A stretch of 19,235 nucleotides of DNA from Monosiga brevicollis MX1 (lineage: Eukaryota > Opisthokonta > Choanoflagellata > Craspedida > Salpingoecidae), in the NCBI RefSeq assembly GCF_000002865.3, contig NW_001865087.1:139358-158592 (forward strand), given 5' to 3'. Below are positions 1 to 9,657 of the stretch, piece by piece (the stretch's first letter is position 1; each line of letters begins with the position of its first letter). Position numbers and translations under genes: made by a program. Under the pieces are notes generated by a model that saw only the letters and a list, made by a program, of their open reading frames with translations, had not been told where the DNA came from and did not search any database.

Positions 1-1850
1 GCCACAGCTCCAGCCCCGGCTGCTCCAGCTCCGGCCGCCGCTGCCCCGGCTTCCGCAAAGAGTGACAACAAAAATCCTGCTCGTCGGCGCGAGCAGGTAA
101 GCTCGTCCGATCCATATCCTCATTCTCAACATCGATTTTCGCCTTGCTTGCGCTCACCCACACCCCGCCTCACGCTGCTCCGTCGTTCTATCTGCGCCCC
201 TTTTAGCTCATTCAGCTAGCTCCCGTCCAAGTCGACTCGGCCAAAACCATCAGCACGCAAAAGCTCATTGAACAGCAAGTCAAGGCCGCCGGGGTCTTTG
301 ATAACAGCAGTGGCATGCGGCGCGTCGATCTGGCCAGCCTCGAACGCAATGGCGTGGCTTCGGCTGGCCCTTCCGCCGTTTCTGCTCCAACGCCCGTCAT
401 CACGCCCATCGGCGGTGGTGCACCCGTGCCCACAGCCTCGGCCCCCGTCGCCGCCAACACCCCGGCCCCAGAGTTCCCGCCTGAAATGTCGGACCACCCC
501 GCCGTTGAGGCCCTGCGTGTCTCACGCCACTGTCTTGAGCAGGCTCAAGGAGCTTTGCAGGAGCGTTGGACTGCTGCCAAGGCTCACGTTGACAAGGAGT
601 TTCAGCGCTTCACTCAAGCCGTCGTCGCACGCCACACCGCTCTGCTGCGCGAGATCGACGACAAGATGTTCCAAGAGTCGGCCCTCTTGGCCAAGCGACA
701 GGTATGCGGACTGACGTGCGACGGTTTCTTAAAACTTGGTTTCCGTGACCAGACGGTCCGAGCGATAGCACTCAGAACCAAACCGCTCATGTTCTCACCA
801 TTGCGTCTGCTGGCTCAGACAATGCTGGGACGCTTGACGGTCGAGCTGCAAAGCTGCATGATTCGAGGTGTAGACCCAGAGCTGGCCCTGAAGCTCGAAA
901 GCTTTCGTCAAACGAGTGAGGTCGACGTCGACCACTGGTTTGCGGACCGGGTCACGCTGGATCTCAAGGAAGACGTCAAGAACGTGGGCCAAGCTGGGTC
1001 CATCTACTCGGTCGTGAGCGCCCAACCCCCACCCGAGGTGAGTATTTGAACGAGTTTCCAAGTGGCCAATGTCCACCCTTCTGTCTTTGCTGTTCATGAT
1101 TGCCTTTCTCACTACCCTATTGGCTGGCTTGTAGCAATCGCGACGCAAGGCTCCTGCACGCAAGAAAGAGCTGAAGCTTGCCATGCCCACCAAGTTCGTA
1201 TGCCGAGAATCGTCTTGTCTTGTCTTGTCTTGTTCAGTCTATGTGCTTTTCAACGCATTCTGTTCAACGCATTTATTTTCTTTTCAAATTGGCTTCTGTT
1301 GCTAATCTACGCGTGTGCCTGCATATTGGCGTGAAATTGCTGTAGTCTGATGAATGGCCAGCCCAAGCCACAAGGGGCGGCAGCAAACTCGGGCAGCGCC
1401 AATGGCGGTCGTGGTAACAGGAACAAGGGCAAGGGCAAGGGCAAGGGGTCGGACGCACCCGCCCCGGCAGGCAAGCAGGGCAATCAAAAACAAGACAAGC
1501 CCAAGCAGGACAAGCCCAAGCAGGACAAGGTCGAGGGCGCCGGCAAGAACAACAAGGCAGCGGCAAACAAGAAAGCCGGCAATAATGAGAAATCGGGCAA
1601 ATCCCAACAACAACAACAACAACAACAGCAACAGCAGCAAGGTGGCAAGAACACCAACAAGAATCAAAAGAAGGAAAACAAGAGTGCTGAAGCCGAACAA
1701 ACCAAAGCTCCTTCAACCGAGAGTACGGCCAAGCCACAGCCGCAGCGCGAGCCCCGACGCCGCCGCGATCGCAACTCGCAGAAGAGCAGCGATGTAGAGT
1801 CTGCAGACGCCGCCGCAGCGCCTGCCCCCAGCCAGAGTGTCGAAGCCTAA
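1..1850 (+). CDS. SPATS2-like protein, 3' part (N-terminus off the left edge)
   Basis: Exons 1-96, 216-701, 819-1037, 1135-1197 and about 1362-1850 (TAA 1848-1850) join in one frame for about 450 residues. The first three introns are GT-AG and phase 0. Exon 1 is Ala/Pro-rich, ending PARRREQ. Exons 2 and 3 carry a helical region (VEALRVSRHCLEQAQGALQE ... HTALLREIDDKMFQ ... RVTLDLKEDVKNVGQAGSIY). Its order and spacing recall the conserved core of SPATS2/SPATS2L (DUF1387), including the counterpart of the FTCDVETLKKSI...S.YS segment. Exon 5 is a low-complexity basic tail: KGKGKGKG, three QDKPK units, a 12-residue Gln run, and an Arg/Pro patch. Such tails are common in RNA-associated proteins, but a function is not established here. 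The last junction is uncertain: donor 1198 with acceptor 1346 hits a stop, whereas acceptor 1362, or donor 1194 with acceptor 1346, keeps frame. Family call moderate, gene call strong. Confidence 0.68.
702..818 (+). other. Intron 2 of the SPATS2-like gene; length a multiple of three, no stop
   Basis: GT (gtatgc) to AG (ctggctcag), 117 bases, phase 0. It reads through in the gene frame, so retention would add 39 residues without a frameshift. Splicing is favoured because the joined exons resemble the family core and the intron translation does not. Confidence 0.6.
1606..1641 (+). repeat. CAA/CAG repeat encoding polyglutamine
   Basis: A run of CAA and CAG codons in the last exon of the SPATS2-like gene encodes about 12 Gln. 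Just upstream, AAGGGC hexamers (about 1423-1446) encode alternating Lys-Gly, and a 15-base unit (about 1489-1530) encodes QDKPK repeats, so the tail seems to have grown by repeat expansion. Confidence 0.8.
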
Positions 1851-3084
1851 CTAATTTTTCTTTTCTTTTGAAGGAGTCTGTGGTTTTCCCAACCCCTTGC
1901 ACTTCCCGAACCCGCATCCACCACCCAGCTTGACGCCTGCCAGTCTCTGCCACTCTGTTCACCTTGATGTGTTTCTCTGCTTTTTGACAATAATTCTTCT
2001 TTGACATTGGCGGTTGCACACTTGCCGTCACTGGGATGTCCCCATCTTTTGACTTTTCTCCTGTCCCAGTTACAAAAGCCAACTCCTCCTTCTTTCCTTT
2101 ATTGTATTTGTCCGTCGACCTGCACCCAATCCACCCCTTTTCCGATCTTGACGCGTGCTTTTCCACTTTTGACAGGAGTGCAGATCAGGTTGCGGTTTTA
2201 TGTCAATAATTACAATGACAACAGTCGAACAAATCGATGCCAATCAAAGCGCAACGTTGCCGCATGTATATCGGCTCGAATAAATCTGATCTTGGATCTT
2301 GATGTTCTGATCAATGTGGAATGGCATCGGCACTGTGTCAAATTAATTCGACATATTTGAAGACGTGGTCCGCGTCAGGCTCCAGGACGCAGTCCGTGTG
2401 GCCAACGCCAACCTGTTTCTAAGGTTGTTCAAGTCGCTTCTTTTCCTGTTTTTGATTTCTAACTACATTCGGATGTATTTTTGTGTCTCTGATGTAGAAA
2501 GCGGAGAAAAGTACCGTCGGACAACTCGTGCCTTGTCAGCGATGCAAACTGGGTTGGATTGTGTAGCGATGCGGTCGAACCCCCTTATTGGCTGAGTTCC
2601 AGCACTCACATAAGATGGCCGTGGAAGAACAACAATATTATTACTCTATGAGCAAAACGGATAACAAGAAAAAAATTTGAAATTGAATTGTATGTCTTCC
2701 AAGTATGGGACGCGAAAGGCAATGGCCGCCCGCGCTCCCCAACGAGATATTGCACGAGAGCCACGCCATGATTTTTGGCATAGATTCACGCCTCATGATT
2801 GACCCTGAGCCATCGACTAACCCACCACGAACGCGCAAGAACCAAGCTATACACGCCAACAACGACACAAACATGTAATTTCAAAGTGGGTAGATGTTGC
2901 CCATCCTGCCACAGTTCATTGCGGTCAAGCGAGAAAACAGGGCCAAGAACCAAAGCTCGGTGAAGAACCAGGGAGCAAGTGAAAAGGGCGACAGATGTTC
3001 CGGCAGCAGTGTCAAGCTTAATCCACCACGTGCAGCAGACGCATGCAAAGCCCTAGTTCATGCTTTGGTTGACTGGCATTCCAT
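1851..3084. other. Convergent 3' intergenic region, no supported gene
   Basis: This lies between the stop of the + strand SPATS2-like gene and the stop of the - strand COPB2, so it should hold both 3' UTRs. The small open frames here have no recognisable motif. An AATAAA hexamer on the + strand at 2279-2284 is the best polyadenylation candidate for the left gene. I saw no canonical hexamer for COPB2 close to its stop. Confidence 0.6.
2279..2284 (+). promoter_or_regulatory. Candidate polyadenylation signal AATAAA
   Basis: Canonical hexamer about 430 bases after the stop of the SPATS2-like gene. Its use is an inference; the region is AT-rich enough for a chance match. Confidence 0.3.
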
Positions 3085-6000
3085 TTAATCAGCCAAGAGA
3101 TCATCCTCATCCTATACACGGCAGGTGGCAGGTGAGCCATCACGGCGAGGCAACGACGTGAAACAGGGAGGAGGACACGAAGCGGGGTGGAATGACAAAG
3201 TCTCACACGCACCAGATCATCCGCGGCTGTGGCGTCGACGTCATCCAGATCGAGGTCCAAGTCATCATCCAGGTCATCAACCTCAGGCTGTTCCTCAGGC
3301 TGTTCCTCTTGCTCGTCTGCGGGCTGTTCAATGGTCTCTGCAGGCGCCGCAACCTCCTCCTCGTCACCAAAGTCAAGATCATCGTCTTCAATTTCCTGCT
3401 CCTCGGCCTCTTCCACTGCCTCCTCGGGCGCTGGCGCTGACACGGCGTCCACAGGCGCGGCGGGCTGTGCGCTGCTGGTGGTGGCAGCAGCAGCAGCCAA
3501 ATTTCGCTCCCAAGCAGGAACCTGACGCTCGGCTTGCACGGCCTGGTATTGGCTGGCCGGGGCAGCATGCACGTTGCGTGCCCTATCAAATCATGAACAC
3601 GAAAAAAAATCGTGAGAACTCATTCCAACTACATGCAGGCCGTGGCACGAGCGTGGGCGGGTACCTACTTGAGAGCAGCCTCCAATTGCAACGACTCTTG
3701 GAAGTTGGGGAACAGGTTTTCGTACTCGCTGGGCGAGGCCAGCGCTTGCGACAGTTTCGGGCGCGACTTGCTCAGCGATTCCTTCCAAGCTGCAGTGATT
3801 TCCTCCACACGGGAGGGAACGTAGGTGCGTGCAAATAGCGCGGCTTCGGCCACACGGTTGCTTTCCAGCAGCAGGTCGATGCATTCGCTCGCTTTGCCCT
3901 GCAAGAAGAGAGCCAAGAACCCAATGTTGTGCTTGCCCTCGGCCACGGCGTCGCAAGCCAAGCCCTGAAGCTTGTCTGCCTTGCCAGCGGAGCTGTGCAG
4001 CACAAGACACGACGAAGTGAGGGGTCAACAGGGGTGCACGTGACGGTCGGGAGTTGTGACTCGAGCAAGGCAGTAGCATTCACAACACACTGTAAGGTGT
4101 GCAAGCGCTCGGGTTGCGTACCTGTAGAGCAGAAGCTGGCCGCTGTAATCGTGGGCATGGGCCAAACATTCCTCGGCCAGATCAAACATGGATTTCTGCA
4201 TTGCGGCCTCAGCCAGCAGCTTCCACTTGTGCACGTTGTCCAACTCCTGGGCCAGCTCGCGGGCGACGATGAGCTTGTGCAGGCTAAGAGCAAGCTCGAA
4301 ACGGTGTTCGGCGTCTGTGGAAACGACCAGAGCTTGCTCTTTGAAGCCCCGCTTCTCGAGGAAGTGAGCCACGCGCGTGCGCTGATCAGCAGGAATGTTG
4401 GGCATGACTTCATCAGCAGCCTCAAAGTCGCCGCGCATGACAGCCGTCTGGTATTCGAGGACCGCCAACGGGAGCTTGTAGGAGATGATGTTCAGGTCCT
4501 TGTCACCCAAGTACACGCGGCCGGTTTGGCTGAGGTAACCCAGAAGGTACATGGAGCGATCCATGTGGGAGACGGTGACAATCTCGCCACCAACGTAGTA
4601 ATTGAGGCGGTTGCCCTTGTTGGTGTAGATGAAGCAGTCACCCACCCAGCAAGCAGTGTTGACCGAGTCTGCAATCTCCTCCAGCACCTCAAGGGCATCT
4701 TCGATGCCTTCCTCATCAATCTCACCGCCCGAAGCCACAACCTCGGCAACAGCATCGGCATTGTAGGACAGCATGTAGAAAGTGTCGTCATTGGTCACGA
4801 TTGTGAGTTTATCGCCAGCCTCGGACCAGAACACGTTGACGGCGTCGATTTCAATGCGACGGATCAGCTGCAGGCTCTCCCAGTCGTAAAAGCTCAGCGT
4901 TCCAAAGCCGCGCACACCAAGGAGCGTGCCACCGAAAATTCCTAGAGTTCAGGGCACCGCGGTGAGGTAATGGCGCACGGTTGTTCCCAATGAGCGTAGC
5001 GTTGGGGAAAAACAAGAAGAAGGAGAAAAGAAAAGAAAAGAACAGGGGAGGGAGATGACGGTGGCAAACCAACCTTCGGCGCTAAAGTCGGGCTTGAGGG
5101 TTGCCTTTTCTTTAAAGTTCTTGAACAGCTTGACCTTGGAGCTGCTTTCACGAGTGGCATACTCTGAGGCATCGGCACCCCACACAAACTCAAGAGCCTG
5201 ACCAAAGGCCTTGTTGCGGAAGGAGAGCGCAGTATGGATGTTGTACTCGCCATCACCACACACCACCACAAAGCGGCCGTTGGGATTGTGCGACAGGGAC
5301 TGCGGGAAAATCTCGCACGAGCCCAGCTCCTGCATGAATGAAATACGACAGACAATGAGCATGGCGAGTTGGAACGCGACTGTAGGAGGTTGGGGGTTGC
5401 ATGTAGTTTTTTTTTTTTTTTAAATCAACATGTGCGGGAAGAGGAGCGGACCTTCATGGCGAGGGGCAGGGGTTCGCCGTCCTTGATCGAGTCCTCCAGC
5501 TTGAGAACGTTGGCTTGTTGAACTTCGTTGTGCTTGGTGACGATGATCTTGCCATTGTTGTCCATGGACATGGCCGGTTCTTCACGTCCCAGCTTGACCA
5601 TGATGGCACCGTCGTCGTAGGCGATGGCCACGTTGTTGGTGCCGAGGCGGCAGCTCATGGCCCAGACGCGTTCCATACCGTAGTTGAGGGTGTTCTCAAG
5701 GCGGTAGGTGTTGGAGTGCCAGACGCGGATGGTGCCGTCTTCGGCGCCCGTCAGCACAATGGGGAGCTCGGGATGAAAGGCAACAGCGCACACGTTCTGA
5801 GTGTGTCCCTCAAGCGTCTGAAGGAAGGAGCATGCGTCAAGCGTGGTGGAAGGTCAAAGGTGTAAGGATTCACGAGGAAGCCAGCGAGACCAGGTGAAAG
5901 ACCAAGGTTGTTTCCGTGGGAAAAAAACAACAACCGAAAAAAAAAAAAAACCAAAACCAAAACCAAATCCAAAAACCAAAAACCAAGAAACCAAAAGACA

Positions 6001-7222
6001 AAACGCCAAGCGAACACGCAACGAAGAAGCGTAAGCACAGGTCCATGGAGGGTGACGCACCGCAACGCAGGCCTTGCTTTGGTAATCCCAAATCTTGACG
6101 GTGCAGTCATCGGCACCAGAGACCAGGTAGGGCTTTTCACCTCCGGGAAAGTAGTCGATGCAGTTGACGCCCTTGGCATGACCCTGCAGGGTAAAGTTGG
6201 GCTGGGCGGCGCCAAGCTGCCAAACCTTGATGGTGCGGTCCAGGGAGCACGAGGCAAACGTGTTGGTATCCTTGGGATTGAAGGTCACGGCCATGACGTA
6301 GTGCGAGTGCCCCTCAAAGACCTGTCATTGGGTAAGCATAAGCCCAGACGTAAAAAAAGGTCGACGGCCAAGGGTGAGCAAAGATTCACCAAGCAGGGAG
6401 TAAGACAGGAACAAAAGGAAAAAAAAAAAAATCCAAGAGGCACGCAGAATCATCAGGTTAAGCGGGCGGCGGTGGCGACACTTGCCTGTTTGCATTCCCA
6501 GTTGGCATTCCAGTCCCACATGCGAATGGTGGCATCGTCGGAGGAGGAGAGGACGTAGGACTGTGTGGGGTGCACGGCGAGGGCGCGGATGTAATCAGTG
6601 TGGGCCTCGAAGCTGTGCGCCTTTTCCAGCGTGTTGTAGTTGAACACGGAAATGCGCATATCATCCTATAGCCAAGAAAGGGAAAAAAAAAAAAGAAGTA
6701 GAAAGGGAAAAGAAAAAGAAACAGAAGGGGTCAGGATGAGAAGGACGAGGAGGGTGAAGCCGCCCAATGCCCAAACAAAGCGACAGCTCGGGCTGCCCGA
6801 GGCGAGGCAACGGAAAAAAAAAGGGGTGGCAAAAGCAACAGTGTGCGCTGAGGAAGACGGGGGTACAGACCGAGCCGGTGACAATCCAGTTTTTGCGGTC
6901 AATGAAGCGAGCCGCGCGCACGGGAAGCTCTGTGACTTCAAAGGTCTTGATTTTGGTCTGAGAATTGTAGTTCCAGACGTGGACCGAGCCATTGTAGAGG
7001 GCAACCAAGAGCCAAGGTTCTGTGGGATGAATATCGATGCCCTTGACGCGATCGCTGCGCGCGCTCAGCTGGCGCTTGATGTCCAGACGCAACGGCTACG
7101 TGTGTGGCAAGGCGTTAGCATGCGTCTCTGATCAAACATGTGTTTGTGCCATCTGGGAGGGGGCATGGTTTGGTCTAGCAAAGGTGCCTGAGCGAGCTTC
7201 AGCAAGGCGTGTGACGCACCAT
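3085..7222 (-). CDS. COPB2: Coatomer subunit beta' (beta'-COP)
   Basis: Beta'-COP is a COPI coat subunit that binds dilysine cargo tails and works in Golgi-to-ER and intra-Golgi traffic on the cytosolic face. Ten coding exons: 7222-7220, 7095-6871, 6665-6486, 6321-6061, 5817-5452, 5329-5074, 4941-4122, 3992-3669, 3582-3213, 3111-3085 (TAA 3087-3085), giving 943 aa (human about 906). The protein opens with MPLRLDIKR (as in animals). WD40 repeats follow over about residues 1-300 ([58 protein letters not shown]). Next come the second propeller ([29 protein letters not shown]), the alpha-solenoid ([36 protein letters not shown]) and a very acidic tail ending DEDDLLAD. Two oddities: exon 1 contributes only the ATG (context GCCACCATGG), and intron 3 has a GC donor. 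The - strand introns have T-rich tracts, seen as A-runs on +. All phases match and there is no internal stop. Confidence 0.97.
6322..6485 (-). other. COPB2: COPB2 intron 3, GC-AG type
   Basis: Exon 3 ends ...TGC AAA CAG and the intron begins GCAAGT, the consensus for U2-type GC donors. The acceptor is aatgacag before GTC TTT GAG. Only this junction keeps phase 0 and gives WECKQ-VFEGH, matching the family. The nearby GT four bases further in would shift the frame. Confidence 0.85.
7096..7219 (-). other. COPB2: COPB2 intron 1, directly after the start codon
   Basis: Donor gtgcgt follows ATG at once (7222-7220), and acceptor acgtag precedes CCG TTG CGT at 7095. A branch-like tgctaac lies about 25 bases before the acceptor. 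Joining gives MPLRLDIKR, the conserved beta'-COP N-terminus, and no in-frame ATG exists in exon 2 near that point. Confidence 0.85.
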
Positions 7223-7680
7223 GGTGGCGGTTCAAGACACGATGAGGACAGAGGGGATACAACTGGCAGCCAGAAGCCTTGCAACGTCCACCCGAGCGAC
7301 AGTGAACGGGAGGAATCTACGTAGCCAACGGCAAGGAAACCTCGCGAGCTAAACATGTATCGGATGATACAAAATGCCAGCAAAGCAGAGTAAAAAAAAA
7401 AAAAAAAAGTGAGTCTTGAGCACGAGAAAAGCGAGCGCGAAAGGCCGTGAAGACGGAGGAGGAAAGAGTGATCACGACAGGACAAGACGGGCCAAGAGCA
7501 GGGCACACGGGACGAGTTGCCGGGAGAAGCACTTGGGCATTAACAGGAGAGTCGGAATGGCACAACGTAACACAACAGCACGCTGCCCTTTGTAACTTTC
7601 TGGTCGATCAAGAGAGCGGGGTGGGGGACACGAGGAATCAGTGGCTCGGATCTCCTTGCAGTGATGACCACACGAATAGA

Positions 7681-7706
7681 CGGATCCGATCAAGCCATCG
7701 GATCCG
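7681..7706. repeat. Perfect inverted repeat, 10-base arms
   Basis: Arms CGGATCCGAT and ATCGGATCCG are separated by CAAGCC, and each arm also contains the palindrome CGGATCCG. It lies about 460 bases upstream of the COPB2 ATG. It could be a dimeric binding site or an RNA hairpin if transcribed; neither is shown. Confidence 0.7.
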
Positions 7707-7977
7707 CCTGCTGCATTTGCACCATCACCGACCCCACTGCATCTGTCGCCCGAACGCGCTGCCCTTTTGACCAACGTGCTCCAGTGGGAGCAAGCGCAAG
7801 CGAGAGAGGAAAAAGGTCACAAGTACAGAGACAGAGAGAAGGAGAGAAGGAGAGAGAGGGAGAGGAAGACAGCCAAGCGTAAACGAGTCCGGCTAGCCTT
7901 CACCCGGGTACGAGTGCTCAGGCAAACACCCATAGCCCTTTGGCACAGTCCGGCACGGCGCTGCCATTTCAACTCAC

Positions 7978-7980
<3 letters not shown>

Positions 7981-8068
<88 letters not shown>

Positions 8069-8120
8069 CACACACACACAGAGACACAGAGACACAGAGA
8101 CAGAGAGAGAGAGAGAGCAA
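7981..8120. repeat. (GA)n microsatellite with CA/GACA interruptions
   Basis: Nearly pure GA dinucleotides to about 8068, then CACACA and GAGACACA variants, then GA again. This accounts for the Arg-Glu and Ser-Leu open frames on the two strands, which are not genes. GA/CT tracts can act in promoters, but no role is shown. Confidence 0.95.
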
Positions 8121-8350
8121 CTCACCCCTTGAAAGTGTCACTTGGGGTCAGGTCTCTGGAAATGCTCTGAGGCTGTGAATGTCAGATGAAAAGATTCTCT
8201 GAATGTGCCACCCTGAACTGGTCAACCTCTTCTTATACGTTGAGGTTTTCTCTAAGGCATGGCCGTTCCAACAGGGATCCCCTCAAAGTTACAATCCATC
8301 ATTCCGTGTCTCTGCCTCAGAAGACATACCCTCAAGTTGACTGGTGCAAC

Positions 8351-8390
8351 GAGTCTCTTCAAGTCTCTTCAAGTCTCCTCAAGTCTCTTC
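8351..8390. repeat. 10-base tandem repeat, four copies
   Basis: Unit AAGTCTCTTC, four copies in register with single-base differences (GAGTCTCTTC, AAGTCTCTTC, AAGTCTCCTC, AAGTCTCTTC). Confidence 0.85.
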
Positions 8391-8536
8391 CCAGGCACAA
8401 CTGTTCTCAACACCTGTCGAAATGCGCTGTTGTGTCAGCGTTTCGGAAGGACCTGCAGCCTTTTTGTCAGCATACCAAACAACCTGTTGGCGTCAAGTCT
8501 AACACAAGTCACACTTAAATAACATTCGCGTCATCA

Positions 8537-8555
8537 GTCACACGCAAAGTGTGAC
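8537..8555. repeat. Short hairpin, 7-base stem and 5-base loop
   Basis: GTCACAC, loop GCAAA, GTGTGAC. It sits in a stretch rich in GTGTGAC/GTCACAC words and may be chance local symmetry. Confidence 0.5.
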
Positions 8556-9485
8556 ACAATACACACTGTAAAGGGCTCGCAAGCTGGTTCCACGCAGGAA
8601 TTCAGTTGGTAACAGCTGTTGCGACCAAACTTCCCATGTGTTTTACTTTTTTTTTTTTTCTTTTTTTTCTCTTTTTTTTGGGATTTTTATTTTTCTTTGT
8701 TCTGGTCATTGAAACGGCAGCGCCACTGCCTTTCTGCTGCTCGGCTGCCGTCGTAGCCGCTGCCGTCTGCCGTGCAGGCAGACCCTTGCGCTTGATCGCG
8801 CATTTGGGACAACCTTCCCTTCGTCACGACCTGCCGGCGTTTTAGCCCGGGTGACCCTGACCGCCACCACCCAAAGGTCAGCACGAGATTGCTTGCGATG
8901 ACATACCTGACCTCGATCCTGTCACATTCTCTGCTTTTGGTTTCATTCCGAGTATGATCTCTGCTTTTCGCATGACTTTTGCCTTTGTGGTTCTCGTTGA
9001 TCTTGAAGCTTCTCTGCCGTTGCGCTGTGATGATCCTTCTCTCTCTCTCTGTGTCTCTTGCGTGTGGTGGTGAAGTGCGTGAGTGCTCTCTGGATCATAA
9101 CGGCAGCGCCGCTGCATCAAGCCAGCACCGGGACCCACAACAGAGTGTGAACAAGCGTGCGTGTGTTTCCTTCGATCCCTCCCCTGCTTTCCCGTTGGTC
9201 TTGCTGCCATTGTGGCTTGCACACACAAATGCAGGCAGCACTGACTCGGAGCCTCGTGTGTCCGTTGAGCTAAATTTGTAACGTGATGTGGCAGTGCAAA
9301 CCTCGACTTGGTGCCCCTCTGCTCCCGCTCCCCGATCACCCTGTCGACCCATTTTGCTTCCCTTGTTCTTGTTCTGAACCCTTGGTTTTTTGATGGCGTC
9401 CAGCTTGTGCTGTCGCCATTTGCCCTTTTTTTGCCTCTCTCTCTCTCTCTCTCTCTCTTTTTCAAAAAAACACCTCACGATTGCC

Positions 9486-9553
9486 GTGCTCGTCTTGCGT
9501 GCTCGTCCTGCGTGCTCGTCTTGCGTGCTCGTCTTGCGTCTTGCGTGCTCGTG
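9486..9553. repeat. 13-base tandem repeat upstream of the bZIP start
   Basis: Unit GTGCTCGTCTTGC repeats from 9486: four full copies (9486-9537, one with T to C), a 7-base partial copy, then another partial copy. It lies about 105-170 bases before the start codon, so it is probably in the 5' UTR or core promoter. Confidence 0.85.
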
Positions 9554-9657
9554 TGACCTCACTGCGCAACTGTTTTTGTCAACTCGCCTTTGTACTTGTT
9601 CCAGACCAATTTTTTCGTCTTGGTCTAGCGCCTTGATCATCCTTTCCGACCGCCACC

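Larger units (their letters stand above)
7223..9657. other. Divergent intergenic region between COPB2 and the bZIP gene
   Basis: This 2.4 kb must hold both 5' UTRs and promoters. I see no gene: open frames here are built from GA/CT microsatellite or lie antisense to repeats. It holds a perfect inverted repeat (7681-7706), a (GA)n tract, a 10-base tandem repeat, a short hairpin (8537-8555), T-rich stretches near 8648-8690, a (TC)n tract at about 9435-9458, and a 13-base tandem repeat close to the bZIP start. ACGTG cores occur at 7774-7778 and 9281-9285. No clear TATA box was seen. Confidence 0.65.

Noticed and set aside
1273-2166. 297-codon - strand frame, Cys/Pro/Val-rich
   Set aside because: It is antisense to the last SPATS2-like exon; the Val run is the Gln repeat read backwards.
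2569-2590. Possible tRNA T-loop (GGTCGAACCC)
   Set aside because: No acceptor, D or anticodon arms could be paired around it.
2641-2874. 77-codon - strand frame with hydrophobic ends
   Set aside because: Short, with no family resemblance, and in the 3' flank shared by convergent genes.
3929-4945. 338-codon + strand frame
   Set aside because: It is exactly antisense to the COPB2 solenoid exons, which have strong family similarity.
7981-8120. CRISPR-like or satellite array
   Set aside because: A simple dinucleotide repeat without spacers in a eukaryotic context.
7767-8170. Arg-Glu and Ser-Leu repeat proteins on both strands
   Set aside because: They are translations of the (GA)n microsatellite.
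8878-9465. 195-codon - strand frame, basic
   Set aside because: It begins in the (TC)n tract, has no motif, and lies in the bZIP 5' region.
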